NCBI RefSeq assembly: GCF_000340215.1
Contig: NW_006921533.1
Coordinates: forward strand, 6,043,424-6,107,423
Length of the DNA: 64,000 nt
From: Pseudocercospora fijiensis CIRAD86
Lineage: Eukaryota > Ascomycota > Dothideomycetes > Mycosphaerellales > Mycosphaerellaceae
Direction: 5' to 3'
In this document: one piece after another, positions 1-10,834 of the stretch
Layout of the letters: each line of letters opens with the position of its first letter
How positions within the stretch are numbered: position 1 is the stretch's first letter
Notes under the pieces: generated by a model
Seen by the model: only the letters and a program-made list of their open reading frames with translations
Told to the model about the DNA's origin: nothing
Databases searched by the model: none
Made by a program: the position numbers and the translations under genes

Positions 1-3000
1 CGGTCTCTTCTTGACGAATGGAGAGCGATGTCGAGACGCACTGCGGCCGTTAACGCAGGCAAATGTGATCAAGGGTACGAGTACATTGACCCGCTGGGAG
101 AACAAGCTGCTCGCCCAACCGTTGACATCTACAGCGACGGGATTCAGATCAATGAGGAGAGCATCTCCTCCGACATGCATCCAGAGGCGTACGGTGTCTG
201 TCCGCACTTGGACAAAACTGGCATCCAAGGCGACCGCGGGAGAACTCACGGGCAGAGCGTTCTCAGCATCCTGGATACTGAAAGCAAATGCTCTTCCGGC
301 TAAAGCCAGATCTCTGACGAACTTACTAGACATCTCGCCTGATATTTTGCCAATGTCAATGTCCCACTGACTCACGTAAGCGTCTTCGTTCGGTGGTAGG
401 CCGAAAGCACGATGTCCGTTGAGGTCCACATGTGCTACCCAGAACTGGGTGCTAGATTGCCTATCGACTGGATCGTCATCGTCCTCATCCTTCGTCGCCG
501 AGACACCAGTCAAGAAGCTGATGGGTGAGAGTTGAAGGCCCATGTCCAAATAGTAGCTCACGATCCGGAGGTCAAGATCCGCCCGAGGAAGTTCTGCTCG
601 CACGAACTCCTTGCATGAGTACAGATTTGTCGGGAACATGACGGTTGCCTCCTCTGCTACTATGCACAAGATGACGTCCAGCTCGTTGATTGAAGTGGGC
701 TTTGGAAAGCTAGCAGTCTTGGCATTGGCTTCCTCGAGGTCATCGCTCGCGGCTTGGAATTCCTCGAGCGTCTTGAAATGCATGTAGTCACCGAAGTAAT
801 TCTCCTTTATGCTGACGAGTTGGCGCACGTAGAACCCGAAAGCTTTGAGTGACAAGCCAGTACCAACAATATCCATCCGCAAGACATCGACATTGCCGAC
901 CTTGGCTTCCTGATTTGCTGTGTATGAGCCGTTCAAGGTGAGTTTCGGTAAGGTAGCCATGGTCCTGTCCTCTACGTACACGCTGAATGTGCTTTTGGGC
1001 GGGCTGTATTGTCGCATGCTGAGGTTCTGAGCTAGCACGTCGAAAGTGATCTTATTACTTTTCGGCCGGTAGTTCTCCATTGGAATGCCGAGTACGGCGT
1101 GCAGTTTTCCTTCGATGGTCAAGAAGTCATTCCGGTCGAAGTCCGCCGGGTCGTTGATGATATTAGCGTCATTAACATTGAGATACATTACAAAGTTCTT
1201 GAAGGTCATTTCAAGCTGGTAGTTGTAGGGCACAAAAGTCCAGAAGTCTGAAGGTGCTCCGGACGACCAATCATTGACAAGATCAATAATAAGGAAAAGA
1301 TGATCGCGGAGAATGAAAAGCTCCATGTCGTTGATGACAATGTCGAAGGGCCACTTTCGTAGAGTATTCCACTCGATAGGCTGCGATATATCGGCCTGCA
1401 CGCTTACCGGCCCAGACCGCCAAAGTAAGCCGTGGTTGACACTACTTTGCATCTCTACACCTTTGACATCGAGGTCGAGGTTGTTGCGATATCCGGCTGG
1501 TCTGGGAAACATATCCATGATGTAATTGACGACGGAATCTTTCTTGACCGTTATGTCGAGCCAGCCGAAAGGTCGAGCATCAATTGCTGCCTGCGTTTGC
1601 TTGCTTTTCCGCTTGTGCTTTCGCCAGTGTCGACTGCCTTTTCCAGCCGTGGCGCCCGAGCTGGCCGCTGGCTGCGCCTTGTCCGCGCGACCTTTCCATT
1701 TCGAATCCTTAGATTCTTCTCGAGCTGGAACACGGAGCACGACATCCTCTTCCACGATCACCTTGATTTTGAAGACCGTACAGACCCGAAGTTCACCAGA
1801 CTTAAGAGGCTTGGCAGGGACTGCGTCGACATAAGGCGCCGGGAAGAAGATCTGCTGGAGATTGATCCGCTGCCGATCGGCCCACGGACCATATTGTACT
1901 ACTCCCCCGTAGACCCCCAAATCCATGCCATATTCCGGAGGCGCCATGCCATTGATATCATCCTCGTATTTGGACCCGAGGAGTGTGTCACTGTCGAGCG
2001 TACCATCCGAGACTGGGCCAGACATGTCCCAGTAGAAACGCATAGTCACCCTGTCACAATCGACCAGATCGGAGACTTTAGCGTATTCAACCGTTTGCCA
2101 TTCTTCGTGTTCATTGAGCTCACGGTCCTCAAGATACCGAGTCAGCCCGTGCCATTGACTTTGTCCAGCCAATTGCTCCTTTGGCGGCTGATGGCCAACC
2201 ATGCCCGACTTCATGGAAGCAGTCCGAAGTGATTCCGCGCTACCATGACGGTGAAAGAGGTAGCGTAGCCGATTCCAGATCCCTCGTGTCCTTTGCATAG
2301 CCTCCTTGACCGCCTTTTTCTCAGGTTCGGGTGTTGCCAGCTCTCTCTCTCGCAGAAGGCGTTGGCCAGCATCAAGTTGAAATTCTTTAAAGTCCTTGTT
2401 AGGTCTCATGGCGACCTTGACCTTCTCAATTGAAAAGCTGAAGATTAGCTTCCACAAATCTAGAGGTCCAGCATGGCCAGCGTCAACAGTTCCCACAGCT
2501 CTTTCCGCTTTCGCTGTCAATACGTTGGTTGTATTCTCGTTTCCGAGAGCTGCAGCAGCGCGCTTGCATTCGACCTTGATGGGAAAGATACGCAAGAAAG
2601 CAGGTATCTGAGGCTTCTCCGGGGCAGTTGCGCTGGCGACTGTGGTACGTGTGTGGACCTTTTGAGGCATATTGGAGGCCTTCGAATCGGACTGACTTTT
2701 GCTCCCTTGGCTGGAGGAGGTCTGTGATTTCCCAAGATTCTCTCCACGATTACCACCCTTGGCTGCCTCTTTTGCCTTCTTCATAGTCGCCTCTACCACA
2801 GCGTCATAGAGAGGACTGCGGTTGTAGATAAATGCCTCCACGCCTGTGACTTTGACAGAGATGCGACACGGAAGCTCCTTCCTAGGCTTGCCTCCGCCTT
2901 TCTCCTCCTTGCCGATACTCCTGCTGCGCGCGCGTGGCTTCTCATCACTACTGCTCTTCTCGTCTCTCTCGCCGGCAGCTGTACTCGAGGAGCGTTGCTT

Positions 3001-3363
3001 GTTGCGCGGGCCGATCTCTTCCTCTTGGAACACTTCAGCCTCTTGCACGCGAGGCAGCCAGTATCTCCAGGTGACATGGCCTTCGTAGACATAGACGGTG
3101 ACATTGTGGGCGTGATAGCGTATGCTTTTGAAGAAGACTCGGCCACCTAGCAGGCTGATCTGGAGCGCGGAGATGTCTATGTAGGCCTTGAATTTGTACC
3201 AGGTGTATGCGCGAATGCCATAGGAAACCGCAGTGGCAAACAGGCGATTGAAGTAGAACAGGAAGAAGAGCGAGAGTATGCCGATGACCAAGATCCAGAT
3301 CAGGAAGACCCAGTTGAATTGGCCCAGGTTGCTGAGCGGCTGCGCTTCCAGGCCGCTCGCCAT
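1..3363 (-). CDS. CSF1: Csf1-like bridge-type lipid transfer protein, N-terminal 1121 residues (partial)
   Basis: One uninterrupted reading frame runs from an ATG at 3363 to the left edge, with no intron seen. The start is followed by a membrane anchor at about residues 18-40 (NWVFLIWILVIGILSLFFLF) and by the family's conserved N-terminal block (RAYTWYKFKAYIDISALQIS, then LLGGRVFFKSIRYH). Further on, WPFDIVINDMELFILRDHLF and MENYRPKSNKITFDVLAQNL also match the Csf1/BLTP1 (Tweek) family. These giant rod proteins (about 3000 residues in fungi) sit at ER contact sites and carry lipids along a hydrophobic groove; yeast Csf1 is needed for growth and fermentation in the cold. Only about a third to two-fifths of the protein is inside the window. 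It is divergent from the RNA-binding gene starting at 3663, with 299 bp between start codons. The family call is firm; the role is taken from the family. Confidence 0.94.
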   Translation of the reverse strand, partial: MASGLEAQPLSNLGQFNWVFLIWILVIGILSLFFLFYFNRLFATAVSYGIRAYTWYKFKAYIDISALQISLLGGRVFFKSIRYHAHNVTVYVYEGHVTWRYWLPRVQEAEVFQEEEIGPRNKQRSSSTAAGERDEKSSSDEKPRARSRSIGKEEKGGGKPRKELPCRISVKVTGVEAFIYNRSPLYDAVVEATMKKAKEAAKGGNRGENLGKSQTSSSQGSKSQSDSKASNMPQKVHTRTTVASATAPEKPQIPAFLRIFPIKVECKRAAAALGNENTTNVLTAKAERAVGTVDAGHAGPLDLWKLIFSFSIEKVKVAMRPNKDFKEFQLDAGQRLLRERELATPEPEKKAVKEAMQRTRGIWNRLRYLFHRHGSAESLRTASMKSGMVGHQPPKEQLAGQSQWHGLTRYLEDRELNEHEEWQTVEYAKVSDLVDCDRVTMRFYWDMSGPVSDGTLDSDTLLGSKYEDDINGMAPPEYGMDLGVYGGVVQYGPWADRQRINLQQIFFPAPYVDAVPAKPLKSGELRVCTVFKIKVIVEEDVVLRVPAREESKDSKWKGRADKAQPAASSGATAGKGSRHWRKHKRKSKQTQAAIDARPFGWLDITVKKDSVVNYIMDMFPRPAGYRNNLDLDVKGVEMQSSVNHGLLWRSGPVSVQADISQPIEWNTLRKWPFDIVINDMELFILRDHLFLIIDLVNDWSSGAPSDFWTFVPYNYQLEMTFKNFVMYLNVNDANIINDPADFDRNDFLTIEGKLHAVLGIPMENYRPKSNKITFDVLAQNLSMRQYSPPKSTFSVYVEDRTMATLPKLTLNGSYTANQEAKVGNVDVLRMDIVGTGLSLKAFGFYVRQLVSIKENYFGDYMHFKTLEEFQAASDDLEEANAKTASFPKPTSINELDVILCIVAEEATVMFPTNLYSCKEFVRAELPRADLDLRIVSYYLDMGLQLSPISFLTGVSATKDEDDDDPVDRQSSTQFWVAHVDLNGHRAFGLPPNEDAYVSQWDIDIGKISGEMSSKFVRDLALAGRAFAFSIQDAENALPVSSPAVALDASFVQVRTDTVRLWMHVGGDALLIDLNPVAVDVNGWASSLFSQRVNVLVPLITFACVNGRSASRHRSPFVKKRP

Positions 3364-3506
3364 CCTCGCTGCGTATCGATGCTGGCGCGTAGCTCCCTCA
3401 TGGCGGTCGCATGGCCAGGTTGTCGGTGGAGGAGTATGGAGCACTATCGCGTGCGTGCGAGTGGGTGTGTGAGTGAGCGTGAGAGGTGAGGTGAAGCTGG
3501 AGGGAC

Positions 3507-3537
3507 CCTCTCGCTCTCGCTCTCGCTCTCGCTCTCC
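3507..3537. repeat. (CTCTCG)n microsatellite in a divergent promoter
   Basis: About five near-perfect copies of the hexamer CTCTCG lie midway between the divergent CSF1 and RBM26/27-like start codons. Pyrimidine-rich tracts of this kind are common just upstream of fungal transcription starts, so it may belong to the core promoter of the rightward gene. No other element was recognised in the 299-bp spacer. Confidence 0.7.
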
Positions 3538-3662
3538 GCACATGAACGCCAAGGTTGCCAAGTTCGAGCTTGGGCTTCATCTCTGTTTCTGTTGTTTCCG
3601 ACCCAGCATCATCCTCACAAACACAGCATTCTACCACGCCCGTGTCCGTGCCGCCGCGCGCG

Positions 3663-5645
3663 ATGTTGTTCGACGAGGCAGACTCCGAGCTGCTGAAGAC
3701 GTGGACCATCAAAAAGCTCGAGGCCATCGACTCCGACGCGGATGCGGACGTCCTCGCCGACTATGTTCTCGCGCTGGTCAAGACAGACGATCCCGTCGGC
3801 GTCGCAAAGGCCAACTGCACCGAGAACCTGCGCGATTTTCTGAACGAGAAGGCCGATCGCTTCGTCGACGAGCTCTTCCAGGCACTCACTACCAAATCAT
3901 ACGATCCGTCCCGACCACCACCGAAGCCCACCGCGCCCGCCTACCGACCACCACGCCGAGCCGGCTTCGAGCGCGAGCCTCCGCAGGTACAGACCGCCGG
4001 CAAGAAGCGCTCCTACCACGATTGGGATCGCGATGATTCTCAAGGCGGCAGATACATGGGCGGTGACAGACCCGTGAAGCAAGCGCGGAGAGGCGGCAGA
4101 GGCGGGCGCCAGCAGTTTGGACAGTACTCTCTGCCGCTGCCTCCAACTCCTCCCCCAGGCATGCCAGCATGGGATCTAAACAATCCCTTTGCGTCGCTCC
4201 AAGCTATGTATCAGGCTATGGGCATGGTGCTGCCACCGGAGTCCGCCATGCCTCAGCCGCCCTCGAGAAGCAATAGATGCCGGGACTACGACAAAAAGGG
4301 CTTCTGCACGAGAGGCGCAACCTGTCCCTATGAACACGGCGACCATGTCAACATCATTACTGGCGATGAGTATGATCCGACCAATCCAGGCGTTTTGAAC
4401 GTGCAGCCAGTGCGGACTGGAGTTGTCAGCACCTCTCCCGCCAAGACCAACCGTAGTTCACAAAGTGGACGAGGCAAGAATTGGAGGGCCCCAAAGCGCT
4501 CCGAATTCTCTCGCCTGGGCCCGAACTACGACAAGTCGATCATGTCTATCGTTGTAGAGCAGATTCCCGAGGAGAACTTCGATGAGCAGACCGTCCGCGA
4601 CTTCTTTGGCGACTTCGGTAATATTGAACAAGTTACGCTGCATGCGTACAAGCGAGTTGCCATAGTCAAGTACTACAGCTACGATTCGGCTAGGGCTGCA
4701 TATGACTCTCCAAAGGTCATCTTTGACAATCGCTTTGTAAAGGTCTATTGGTATAAAGACGAGACTTCTTTGCCGCATTCTACCAAATCTCTCCGGCCTA
4801 ACGAGCAGAGCGCAGATGAGGATATGAATGAAGACGAGCCGCCACTCGACATGGCGCAAATCGCAAAGCAGCAGGAAGAAGCCCAGCGGAGACATGACGA
4901 GAGGAAGCTGAAAGCTGAAGAAGCGCAAAAACAAAAGGATGCTTTCGAGGCGCAAGTAAAAGCTCTCGAGGAGCAGAAGAGGAAGATGCTAGCCAGAGTG
5001 GCGAAGAAGGAAGGCAAGCCTATCCCGGAAGAGAGCGAGTACACTAAAGCGCTCAGAGAGCAACTCGCAAAGCTCGAAGCTGAAGCTTTGACATTGGGCA
5101 TTGACCCCCACGCGGCCACCAATGATCTGCACAACCCCAACGATTATTCTCGAGGCAGAAGTGGCTACAGAGGACGGCCGCGAGGTCGTGGCGGCTATAA
5201 TGCCAGCTTCCGTGGCGGCTGGGCTGCGGGAAGAGGAGGCGCCGTGAAAAGACTCGATAACAGACCCAAGACAATATGCGTGGCATTCACGGAAGGCACA
5301 TATGATGAGCATGAAGAGGCTCTCCGCTCGTGGCTTCTTGTTCATGCATCGGAGACGACTGCGATGAGCAAACACCCGAGCAGGCAGGACGCCGCACTGA
5401 TCGCGTTCGAAGAGCGCTATCTGGGCGAGAACTTCCACGCTTCTGTAGCGTCGCCGAGCTTTCCACTCTCCGGCAAAGTCGAGCTGTCCTGGTATGCGGC
5501 GCCCAATGCCTCAATCACTAATGGAACATCAACAGACGTTCAAATGGAGCATGCAAGCGACTCGAACGACATGCATGGTCGAGAGGACGAACAGCATGAT
5601 GCGCGAGACCTTGATGTTGCAGATGAAGACGACCGCTGGGGATGA
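3663..5645 (+). CDS. CCCH zinc finger and RRM RNA-binding protein, RBM26/RBM27 (Rmn1) type
   Basis: Single-exon gene of 660 residues counted from the ATG at 3663. The frame is open further upstream to 3555, but that extension is low-complexity Ser/Thr and lies in the presumed leader. Order of parts: an N-terminal helical PWI-like region (residues about 1-75, LLKTWTIKKLEAID); a Pro-rich linker; one CCCH finger with exact C-x8-C-x5-C-x3-H spacing (Cys206, Cys215, Cys221, His225); an RRM at about 290-363; a Lys/Glu/Gln coiled coil at about 395-460; an RGG-rich stretch; a C-terminal RRM-like domain; and an acidic tail. This is the layout of metazoan RBM26/27 and fission-yeast Rmn1, nuclear proteins linked to poly(A) RNA and exosome/MTREX-dependent decay. 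The architecture is seen directly; the decay role is inferred from the family. Confidence 0.86.
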   Translation: MLFDEADSELLKTWTIKKLEAIDSDADADVLADYVLALVKTDDPVGVAKANCTENLRDFLNEKADRFVDELFQALTTKSYDPSRPPPKPTAPAYRPPRRAGFEREPPQVQTAGKKRSYHDWDRDDSQGGRYMGGDRPVKQARRGGRGGRQQFGQYSLPLPPTPPPGMPAWDLNNPFASLQAMYQAMGMVLPPESAMPQPPSRSNRCRDYDKKGFCTRGATCPYEHGDHVNIITGDEYDPTNPGVLNVQPVRTGVVSTSPAKTNRSSQSGRGKNWRAPKRSEFSRLGPNYDKSIMSIVVEQIPEENFDEQTVRDFFGDFGNIEQVTLHAYKRVAIVKYYSYDSARAAYDSPKVIFDNRFVKVYWYKDETSLPHSTKSLRPNEQSADEDMNEDEPPLDMAQIAKQQEEAQRRHDERKLKAEEAQKQKDAFEAQVKALEEQKRKMLARVAKKEGKPIPEESEYTKALREQLAKLEAEALTLGIDPHAATNDLHNPNDYSRGRSGYRGRPRGRGGYNASFRGGWAAGRGGAVKRLDNRPKTICVAFTEGTYDEHEEALRSWLLVHASETTAMSKHPSRQDAALIAFEERYLGENFHASVASPSFPLSGKVELSWYAAPNASITNGTSTDVQMEHASDSNDMHGREDEQHDARDLDVADEDDRWG

Positions 5646-6708
5646 GGAAGTCTTTACGCTCCATCGTTCTACACATTGCTCCGCCAACAACGACGATCGT
5701 GTTGTATCACACCTGAAGCCGTCAGCTGGAATTGCGGCTCAAAGAGGGCGATCGTTTTTCCGAGGAATTCTGAAGGGTCCAGCCACGATTCACCAATGGG
5801 AGATCTCGCTTCAGGTTGTATACCCAAAACCAATAGGTCAACCGCAAGCAGAATGACTTGTGGTGGACAGCCTGTGCCACACTGAAGCTGAATGTAGGTA
5901 TATAGGTGAGCGAGGAATGTGCATAAAGCTTTGCAACATTCCTACATCATTTCCTTTCTCCACAACTAAATTCGACCCTTAGAGAAGCAGCCGCTCAAAA
6001 CAACGAGCTTTCAGCTGAGCTGCGCCAGACTGACCATGCCCCGTCATCCTTGAAGCAGAACAAGTCATAGGATTAGGGCGGAGGCTTTTGAGAGGGTTGC
6101 CAGTGATGGTGGATTGGGTGATGCGCCACCGAAGTATCAGGCTGCTATACTGGTGGTCAGGTAGAGTGTTGTGGATGTGCATTTGCTTTCTTTCGAGTCA
6201 GCCTCCGGCTGTTTCCATGCATGATATGTTCGATGTGCTGAGGATCAGAAGTTGAAAGTGCAGGACTTGATGCGTCATTGTATGAGTGATTCCTGGATCA
6301 ATCGTCGGAAAGTTTTCTGGATTGACTACTTAGCTCTGTCCAGGGTCTCATGCTATTCTACTGTGTGGCAGCTGCAAAGAACACAGCACAGCACAGCACA
6401 GCACAGCACCCTCACCTCGCTCTGCGAAGGATTCACCGGTCTCGAGCTGGGTTTCAGATCCTTCTTCCTACTAACAAGATCTAATAGCACCGGCCTAGCG
6501 CTTGTCAAGGGTATAGTGGATCGACTAAGTCGTGGGCCCTTCTGAGGGCTTGGCACAAGCTAGACATGTGCAGGGTAGCTGTAGCTGTGGCTGAGGGCTA
6601 TGGACCAGGCTGCGCGCCTGAGTATCGATCTTCGCGCAGCCATTGCCATCGACAATGGTGCACTCTGCTTCTTGAGATCACAAGGCTTCGACCAAGACGA
6701 AGTCAACA
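5646..6708. other. Intergenic, no gene recognised
   Basis: Only short, unconserved open frames are present on both strands. It holds the 3' flank of the RNA-binding gene, a pentamer microsatellite near 6381-6410, and the presumed promoter of the MBOAT gene. Confidence 0.6.
6381..6410. repeat. (CAGCA)n microsatellite
   Basis: About five tandem copies of the pentamer CAGCA in an intergenic region. The repeat is read directly; no function is suggested. Confidence 0.85.
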
Positions 6709-7911
6709 ATGCTTGCATACACAATCTCTTGGGCACTTCTATGCCCAACACTCTCGGCTATCTTCTTTGGAATCACATTGCATACTTCGAATCAGAACCG
6801 ACGGTACTGGTTGTTACTACCTCTCATCATCTTTCCGATCCTCTCACTTAACTCAGCAAGAGATCTCGGACTACCAATAGGCATTCGAACGCTCTGGACT
6901 CATGGCGTTCTGTTATACATGCTGCATGCCACATCATTACTATTCATCGAAAAATGGCCGTCACCAATCCCTTCGAATGGATTAAGTTTATGGCATTTCA
7001 AAGTCTCTACCACGTTGAGACTATGGACAAATTTCCGCATGATCGAACGTCAAAAGCCCAGCCAGAAAACAATCAAATCTCAAAGCCGACTGGCATTCAT
7101 TTTGCTCCAAACTCTCAAGCTCACTATATATTACTACCTCCACATAACCCTCATCCCAACCTTCACGCAGGCAACTCTCGGCACGATCGAAAGCAAAGAC
7201 CTCGCCGTCTCGAAATTTCAACTTTTCAACTTCACAACCCTCACACTCCGAGACTCAGCAATCCGCACCTACTTCTCCCTCTACTGGATCTGGGAATCTT
7301 TCATCCATCTCGATTCCTTCCACACGATCTTCTCCATCACATCCGTGGCAACCGGCATCGATCAACCTTCGTCCTGCGCCACCCCTCTCTTCGGACACCC
7401 TCACCAAGCAACAAGTATCCGAAACTTCTGGAGCAAATTCTGGCATCGACTCATCGCAAGATCTGGTTCGAATTATGGTCGACTCGTCGCAACAAATATC
7501 CTCAAACTCCAGCCTGGCAGTCAGATCCATGACCCCGTTGTGGCTTTCGTCGCGTTTGGAATTTCCGGCCTCATACATTCGTTTGTCGCATGGCAACATC
7601 ATAGCAAGTCATGGGATCGAGACGTTTGGTGGTTTCTCGTCAACTTTGTTGTTGGAGGTTTGGAGAAGACGGTGATGACTTGTGTGAGAGGTGTGGCGAA
7701 GCGATTTGGGGTCTCGAGAGAGCTAAGAAGGCTCGAGGAGAGTTGGTTTGGATGTCTGTTTGGCTATGTATGGGTGCTGGGGTTCTTTTGGTGGAGTGTG
7801 CCGTTTTGGCAGTATCCGAGACTTGAAGAGCGGGCTTTGCGGCTTGAGTGGTGGAATGGGTATGCGGAGAGGTTGAGAGCGATTAAGGAGAGGAGGGAAG
7901 CTGCTGCTTAG
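6709..7911 (+). CDS. Wax-synthase-like membrane-bound O-acyltransferase (MBOAT)
   Basis: Intronless 400-residue frame starting at an ATG at 6709. The protein is strongly hydrophobic, with several predicted transmembrane helices (about residues 5-25, 35-50, 65-85, 130-150, 280-305 and a C-terminal one). It carries the wax-synthase/MBOAT signature TSIRNFWSKFWHRL at 235-248, and the family's conserved histidine in a membrane segment, GISGLIHSFVAW, with the His at 290. Such enzymes transfer an acyl group from acyl-CoA to a hydroxyl; in fungi relatives sit in secondary-metabolite clusters or act on lipids. No biosynthetic partners lie next to it, so the substrate is unknown. A short upstream exon cannot be excluded, but the ATG used gives a normal family length. 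Confidence 0.8.
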   Translation: MLAYTISWALLCPTLSAIFFGITLHTSNQNRRYWLLLPLIIFPILSLNSARDLGLPIGIRTLWTHGVLLYMLHATSLLFIEKWPSPIPSNGLSLWHFKVSTTLRLWTNFRMIERQKPSQKTIKSQSRLAFILLQTLKLTIYYYLHITLIPTFTQATLGTIESKDLAVSKFQLFNFTTLTLRDSAIRTYFSLYWIWESFIHLDSFHTIFSITSVATGIDQPSSCATPLFGHPHQATSIRNFWSKFWHRLIARSGSNYGRLVATNILKLQPGSQIHDPVVAFVAFGISGLIHSFVAWQHHSKSWDRDVWWFLVNFVVGGLEKTVMTCVRGVAKRFGVSRELRRLEESWFGCLFGYVWVLGFFWWSVPFWQYPRLEERALRLEWWNGYAERLRAIKERREAAA

Positions 7912-8693
7912 ACGGTCTTCGTGACTATTAGTTGCCTATCCGTATGGATGCTCCAGGCAAGAGATGAGACCAAGCGATGGATGGAGAGGCCCTCTTGCAT
8001 ATTCCTCGAGACTATCGACCAGATGCTTGCAAGAGCTGCTCTCAGATTCGTGCGGTTGCTGCACTGCTGAGGCTGTGCCACTATTCACACTTGGACAGAA
8101 TTCTCGGTCTACTCTGTGCCAGCCGGGATGATTCAAGGCACAGTATGAATCATCTACCATTCATCAAGCTTCCATCTCCTCTCATGCCATTCTATCCGAT
8201 GTGTTATGGGGCTCAGAGCAGTCCGGCTGGTCATCGGACAGTGTGTCTAGCTGCGGGCTGGAACAGGGGGTTGAAGACATCCTAGTAAAGCCGGTCAGCC
8301 GTAAGGCTGAGGTTCCAACGCAAGCTTTACTATGAGCCACTTGTTCTCAACAGCCGAAGCATCGCTTATTACCAACTGGGAGAGCGTTCTATTCTGTCGA
8401 CTTATTTTAGGTATGACGAATGGCGCTGTTGAGGATCGACAGACCGCAGAAGACCAGTGCTCAAAAGTGGACAGGCTGTGTATGCACTGTTTCGCCAAAG
8501 ATCTGCCGACCTGCACTACCTAGTTGCCAAGGACGTTGCCTCAGATTCTATCCTAATTTCCATGTGGCTCAGCTGCTTTATAGACCTATTTGCGCAGATG
8601 AAGTGCTTCTTGACCCTCGAAGATCCAGGTCAACTTGTATTCTCACGCCTTTCTGGCAACGCACCTTTTCACTTCTCAGAAATACTGCTAAAG
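7912..8693. other. Intergenic, no gene recognised
   Basis: The region between the MBOAT and LURP-one genes. The frame of the downstream gene stays open upstream to 8457, but that extension looks non-coding and lacks family similarity. Nothing else is supported. Confidence 0.55.
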
Positions 8694-9329
8694 ATGGCCG
8701 ACATGCAGGACCACAATCACGCAAGAACACAATCAATACTCCAACCACCGCCTTCGCCACTCACAATCGGAAGCAACCATATTTCCGAAGGCGAACGTAT
8801 CCTCAACATCATATGTCCCGCCAGATACTTCACCTCATCAACATGTACCATCACCGACGAACACGGCGAACTCCTCTTCAAACTCGAGATCCCAGCAGCC
8901 TTTAAATCCTACAGCGTACGACGCACATTGAAAGATACCTCAGACCGAACACTCCTGGTACTTCGTCATCCAAATTCAAAAATCCACACTCTGGCCGTAG
9001 AAACCGAGACTGGGACGCAACTCTGTCTTATCAAGGATCATGGCCAGCATGTCAGAGACCAGACTGCGCAGATACATTTTGGAGAATGTTATGCGACGAT
9101 CGATATTCGAGATGTGAATGCGATTGGGACGAAGACTTTGTATCAATTCCAAGGACAGCCTGTCGCGGAATTGGAGATGGTTGTTGATCATGAGCTTGGG
9201 CTTTTGACGAGCAAAAGTGATTCCGTCAGGACGGCGTGGAGGCTGAGAATTGCGCCTGGGGTTGATATGGCACTTTTCGTCGCGTTGGCATTTGCTCGGA
9301 TAGAAATTTCGCAGTCCTGGCGTCGCTGA
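8694..9329 (+). CDS. LURP-one-related (Tubby C-like) protein
   Basis: A 211-residue single-exon protein, taking the ATG at 8694 (MADMQDHNHARTQ). Domain similarity begins only after this Met, so the longer open frame from 8457 is not used. Alternating beta-strand and turn segments (ARYFTSSTCTITDEHGELLF, RTLLVLRHPNSKIHTLAVET, TLYQFQGQPVAELEMVVDHE) and a hydrophobic C-terminal helix (GVDMALFVALAFARIEI) match the LOR/DUF567 fold. That fold is a Tubby-like barrel around a buried helix, shared with phospholipid scramblases. Members bind membranes or lipids, and plant members are defence-associated. The fungal role is not established. The fold assignment rests on pattern alone. Confidence 0.72.
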   Translation: MADMQDHNHARTQSILQPPPSPLTIGSNHISEGERILNIICPARYFTSSTCTITDEHGELLFKLEIPAAFKSYSVRRTLKDTSDRTLLVLRHPNSKIHTLAVETETGTQLCLIKDHGQHVRDQTAQIHFGECYATIDIRDVNAIGTKTLYQFQGQPVAELEMVVDHELGLLTSKSDSVRTAWRLRIAPGVDMALFVALAFARIEISQSWRR

Positions 9330-10834
9330 GAGGCGAGCCATTGAGATGTGAGAGTTGAAGGCAGTATCTCACGTCGATTCGTCGATGGAGCGTTGTGCTT
9401 ATCTGAGAAGCAGCTGGATAATGGCTTACCGTTGTTCACAACAAACAAGGTAGACCAGACTTCGCGAACCTGAATCTCGGTGGCTGAAATTGTAGTCCTT
9501 TGCTATTGATCACAGACGCTATCTGCTCGCAAGAAGTCGAGAGCCACAATGAAGCTGGACGTAGCCTTGCTGTATTAGTCCACTCCCAGTAGGCCTCCGC
9601 TTGTGCAGTGGTTGGCCGCAAGTTCTTCCTCAAGTAAGACCAAGCTGAAGATATCACTGCTCTCAAACGACATTCTGATAAATCCTTCCGAAAACCGATA
9701 GCCTTGTTGCTGTTTTCGTTTCTTCATGTTAGAGGCCGAACCCTGTCTGCACTATAATGGACATTCTCCACAGGCGCTTACGGCACTTCACCGGCATTGC
9801 GGCGCTACATCTAGTGTGCTTCAGCAGACTAGCCGGTGCTATTAGGTCGGGTCCTAGCGGCACCTATAGTGGACGATGGATGCGTGTCTGTTCGAATCTT
9901 GCTCTGCCACAATGAGCTGCTCTTGGAAGCACACACAGCGAGATACTATGCGTCGTAGCCGTCACGCTATGGATTCTGGTCTGCAAGAGTTTGTTCGTTC
10001 GTAGTAGACACCTTCCCAAGACAATAACAGCGGGTCGTGGGAGCGAGTTGCTGTCCGGATCTGGGAAGCCATGTCGGTCGCGTCAATCTGAATGCAGAGG
10101 ATCCATTGATTACGACGCGGATCAGGAGACCACCAGCGTTGCCAAATTGCTGTACCGGCTGTCGAGCATCAGTATCGTGATCAGGCTGAGAAAGTGTCGT
10201 TTTCGCTGAGGCGTCGAATTGAATAGCACATGGGGATGAATCCATCGCAAGGCTGAGGTGTGTCCAGAGCCTGGGACGCCAGCGTGACTTGATGAAGAAA
10301 GTGGATCGCGCTGTAAGCTAGGGTAGCATGCCCTTGCCAAGGATAGCATCGATCCTGTTGATACAATTACAGATGTCTACAAGCCGACCATGGTGGATCC
10401 AAGAAGATCCATGTGTTGGTTTTCGCCGATGCGGAAATAGGATTCGAGCCGTGTCCATGATCTCTTTGCTCCGAGCCTCCAGTCAGGATTGATGCGCAAT
10501 GCCAGAATAACGAAGGAAGTAGCGCGTCTCGTACACTCTCCATACAACACAGCTGGTTGTTGGTTTTATCGACCGCAGCAACGACGGTTTCGTCACCGGT
10601 ATGGTTCAGGAAGGAGTGGCATGGGCCACAATGATATCAGCTCTTCGCTCCGACAAAGATATATAACAGTCCTCTGCACACCTACAATCTCGTTCATCAT
10701 CAGCATCAACATCATAACAATCTCCAGCATACAAGCCCACTCAGCTTCACTACCGCTTCCAACATCATCAACTTCAGCCTCGTCACTATCCAAGACAACC
10801 CAAACCTCACCAAATCCTAAACAACAACTTCAAA
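9330..10834. other. Intergenic, about 1.5 kb, no gene recognised
   Basis: Open frames here are short and have no recognisable motif. The final 180 bp form the promoter and CA-rich leader of the small two-exon gene at 10835. Confidence 0.55.
10659..10667 (+). promoter_or_regulatory. TATA-like box of the small two-exon gene
   Basis: ATATATAAC lies about 170 bp before the ATG at 10835. It is followed by a C/A-rich, G-poor leader typical of highly expressed fungal genes and by a good start context (CAAAATGG). The motif is seen directly; its use as a promoter is inferred. Confidence 0.5.

Noticed and set aside
1432..2232. A 266-codon plus-strand open frame
   Set aside because: It is the mirror image of the CSF1 coding strand, whose minus-strand frame is continuous and clearly conserved.
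4458..5440. Minus-strand frames of 130-165 codons under the RNA-binding gene
   Set aside because: They are antisense shadows of the RRM, coiled-coil and RGG regions.
9885..9925. A TTCGAATC motif resembling a tRNA B box
   Set aside because: No A box, no T-stem pairing and no acceptor stem can be built around it; a similar hit near 10441 also fails.
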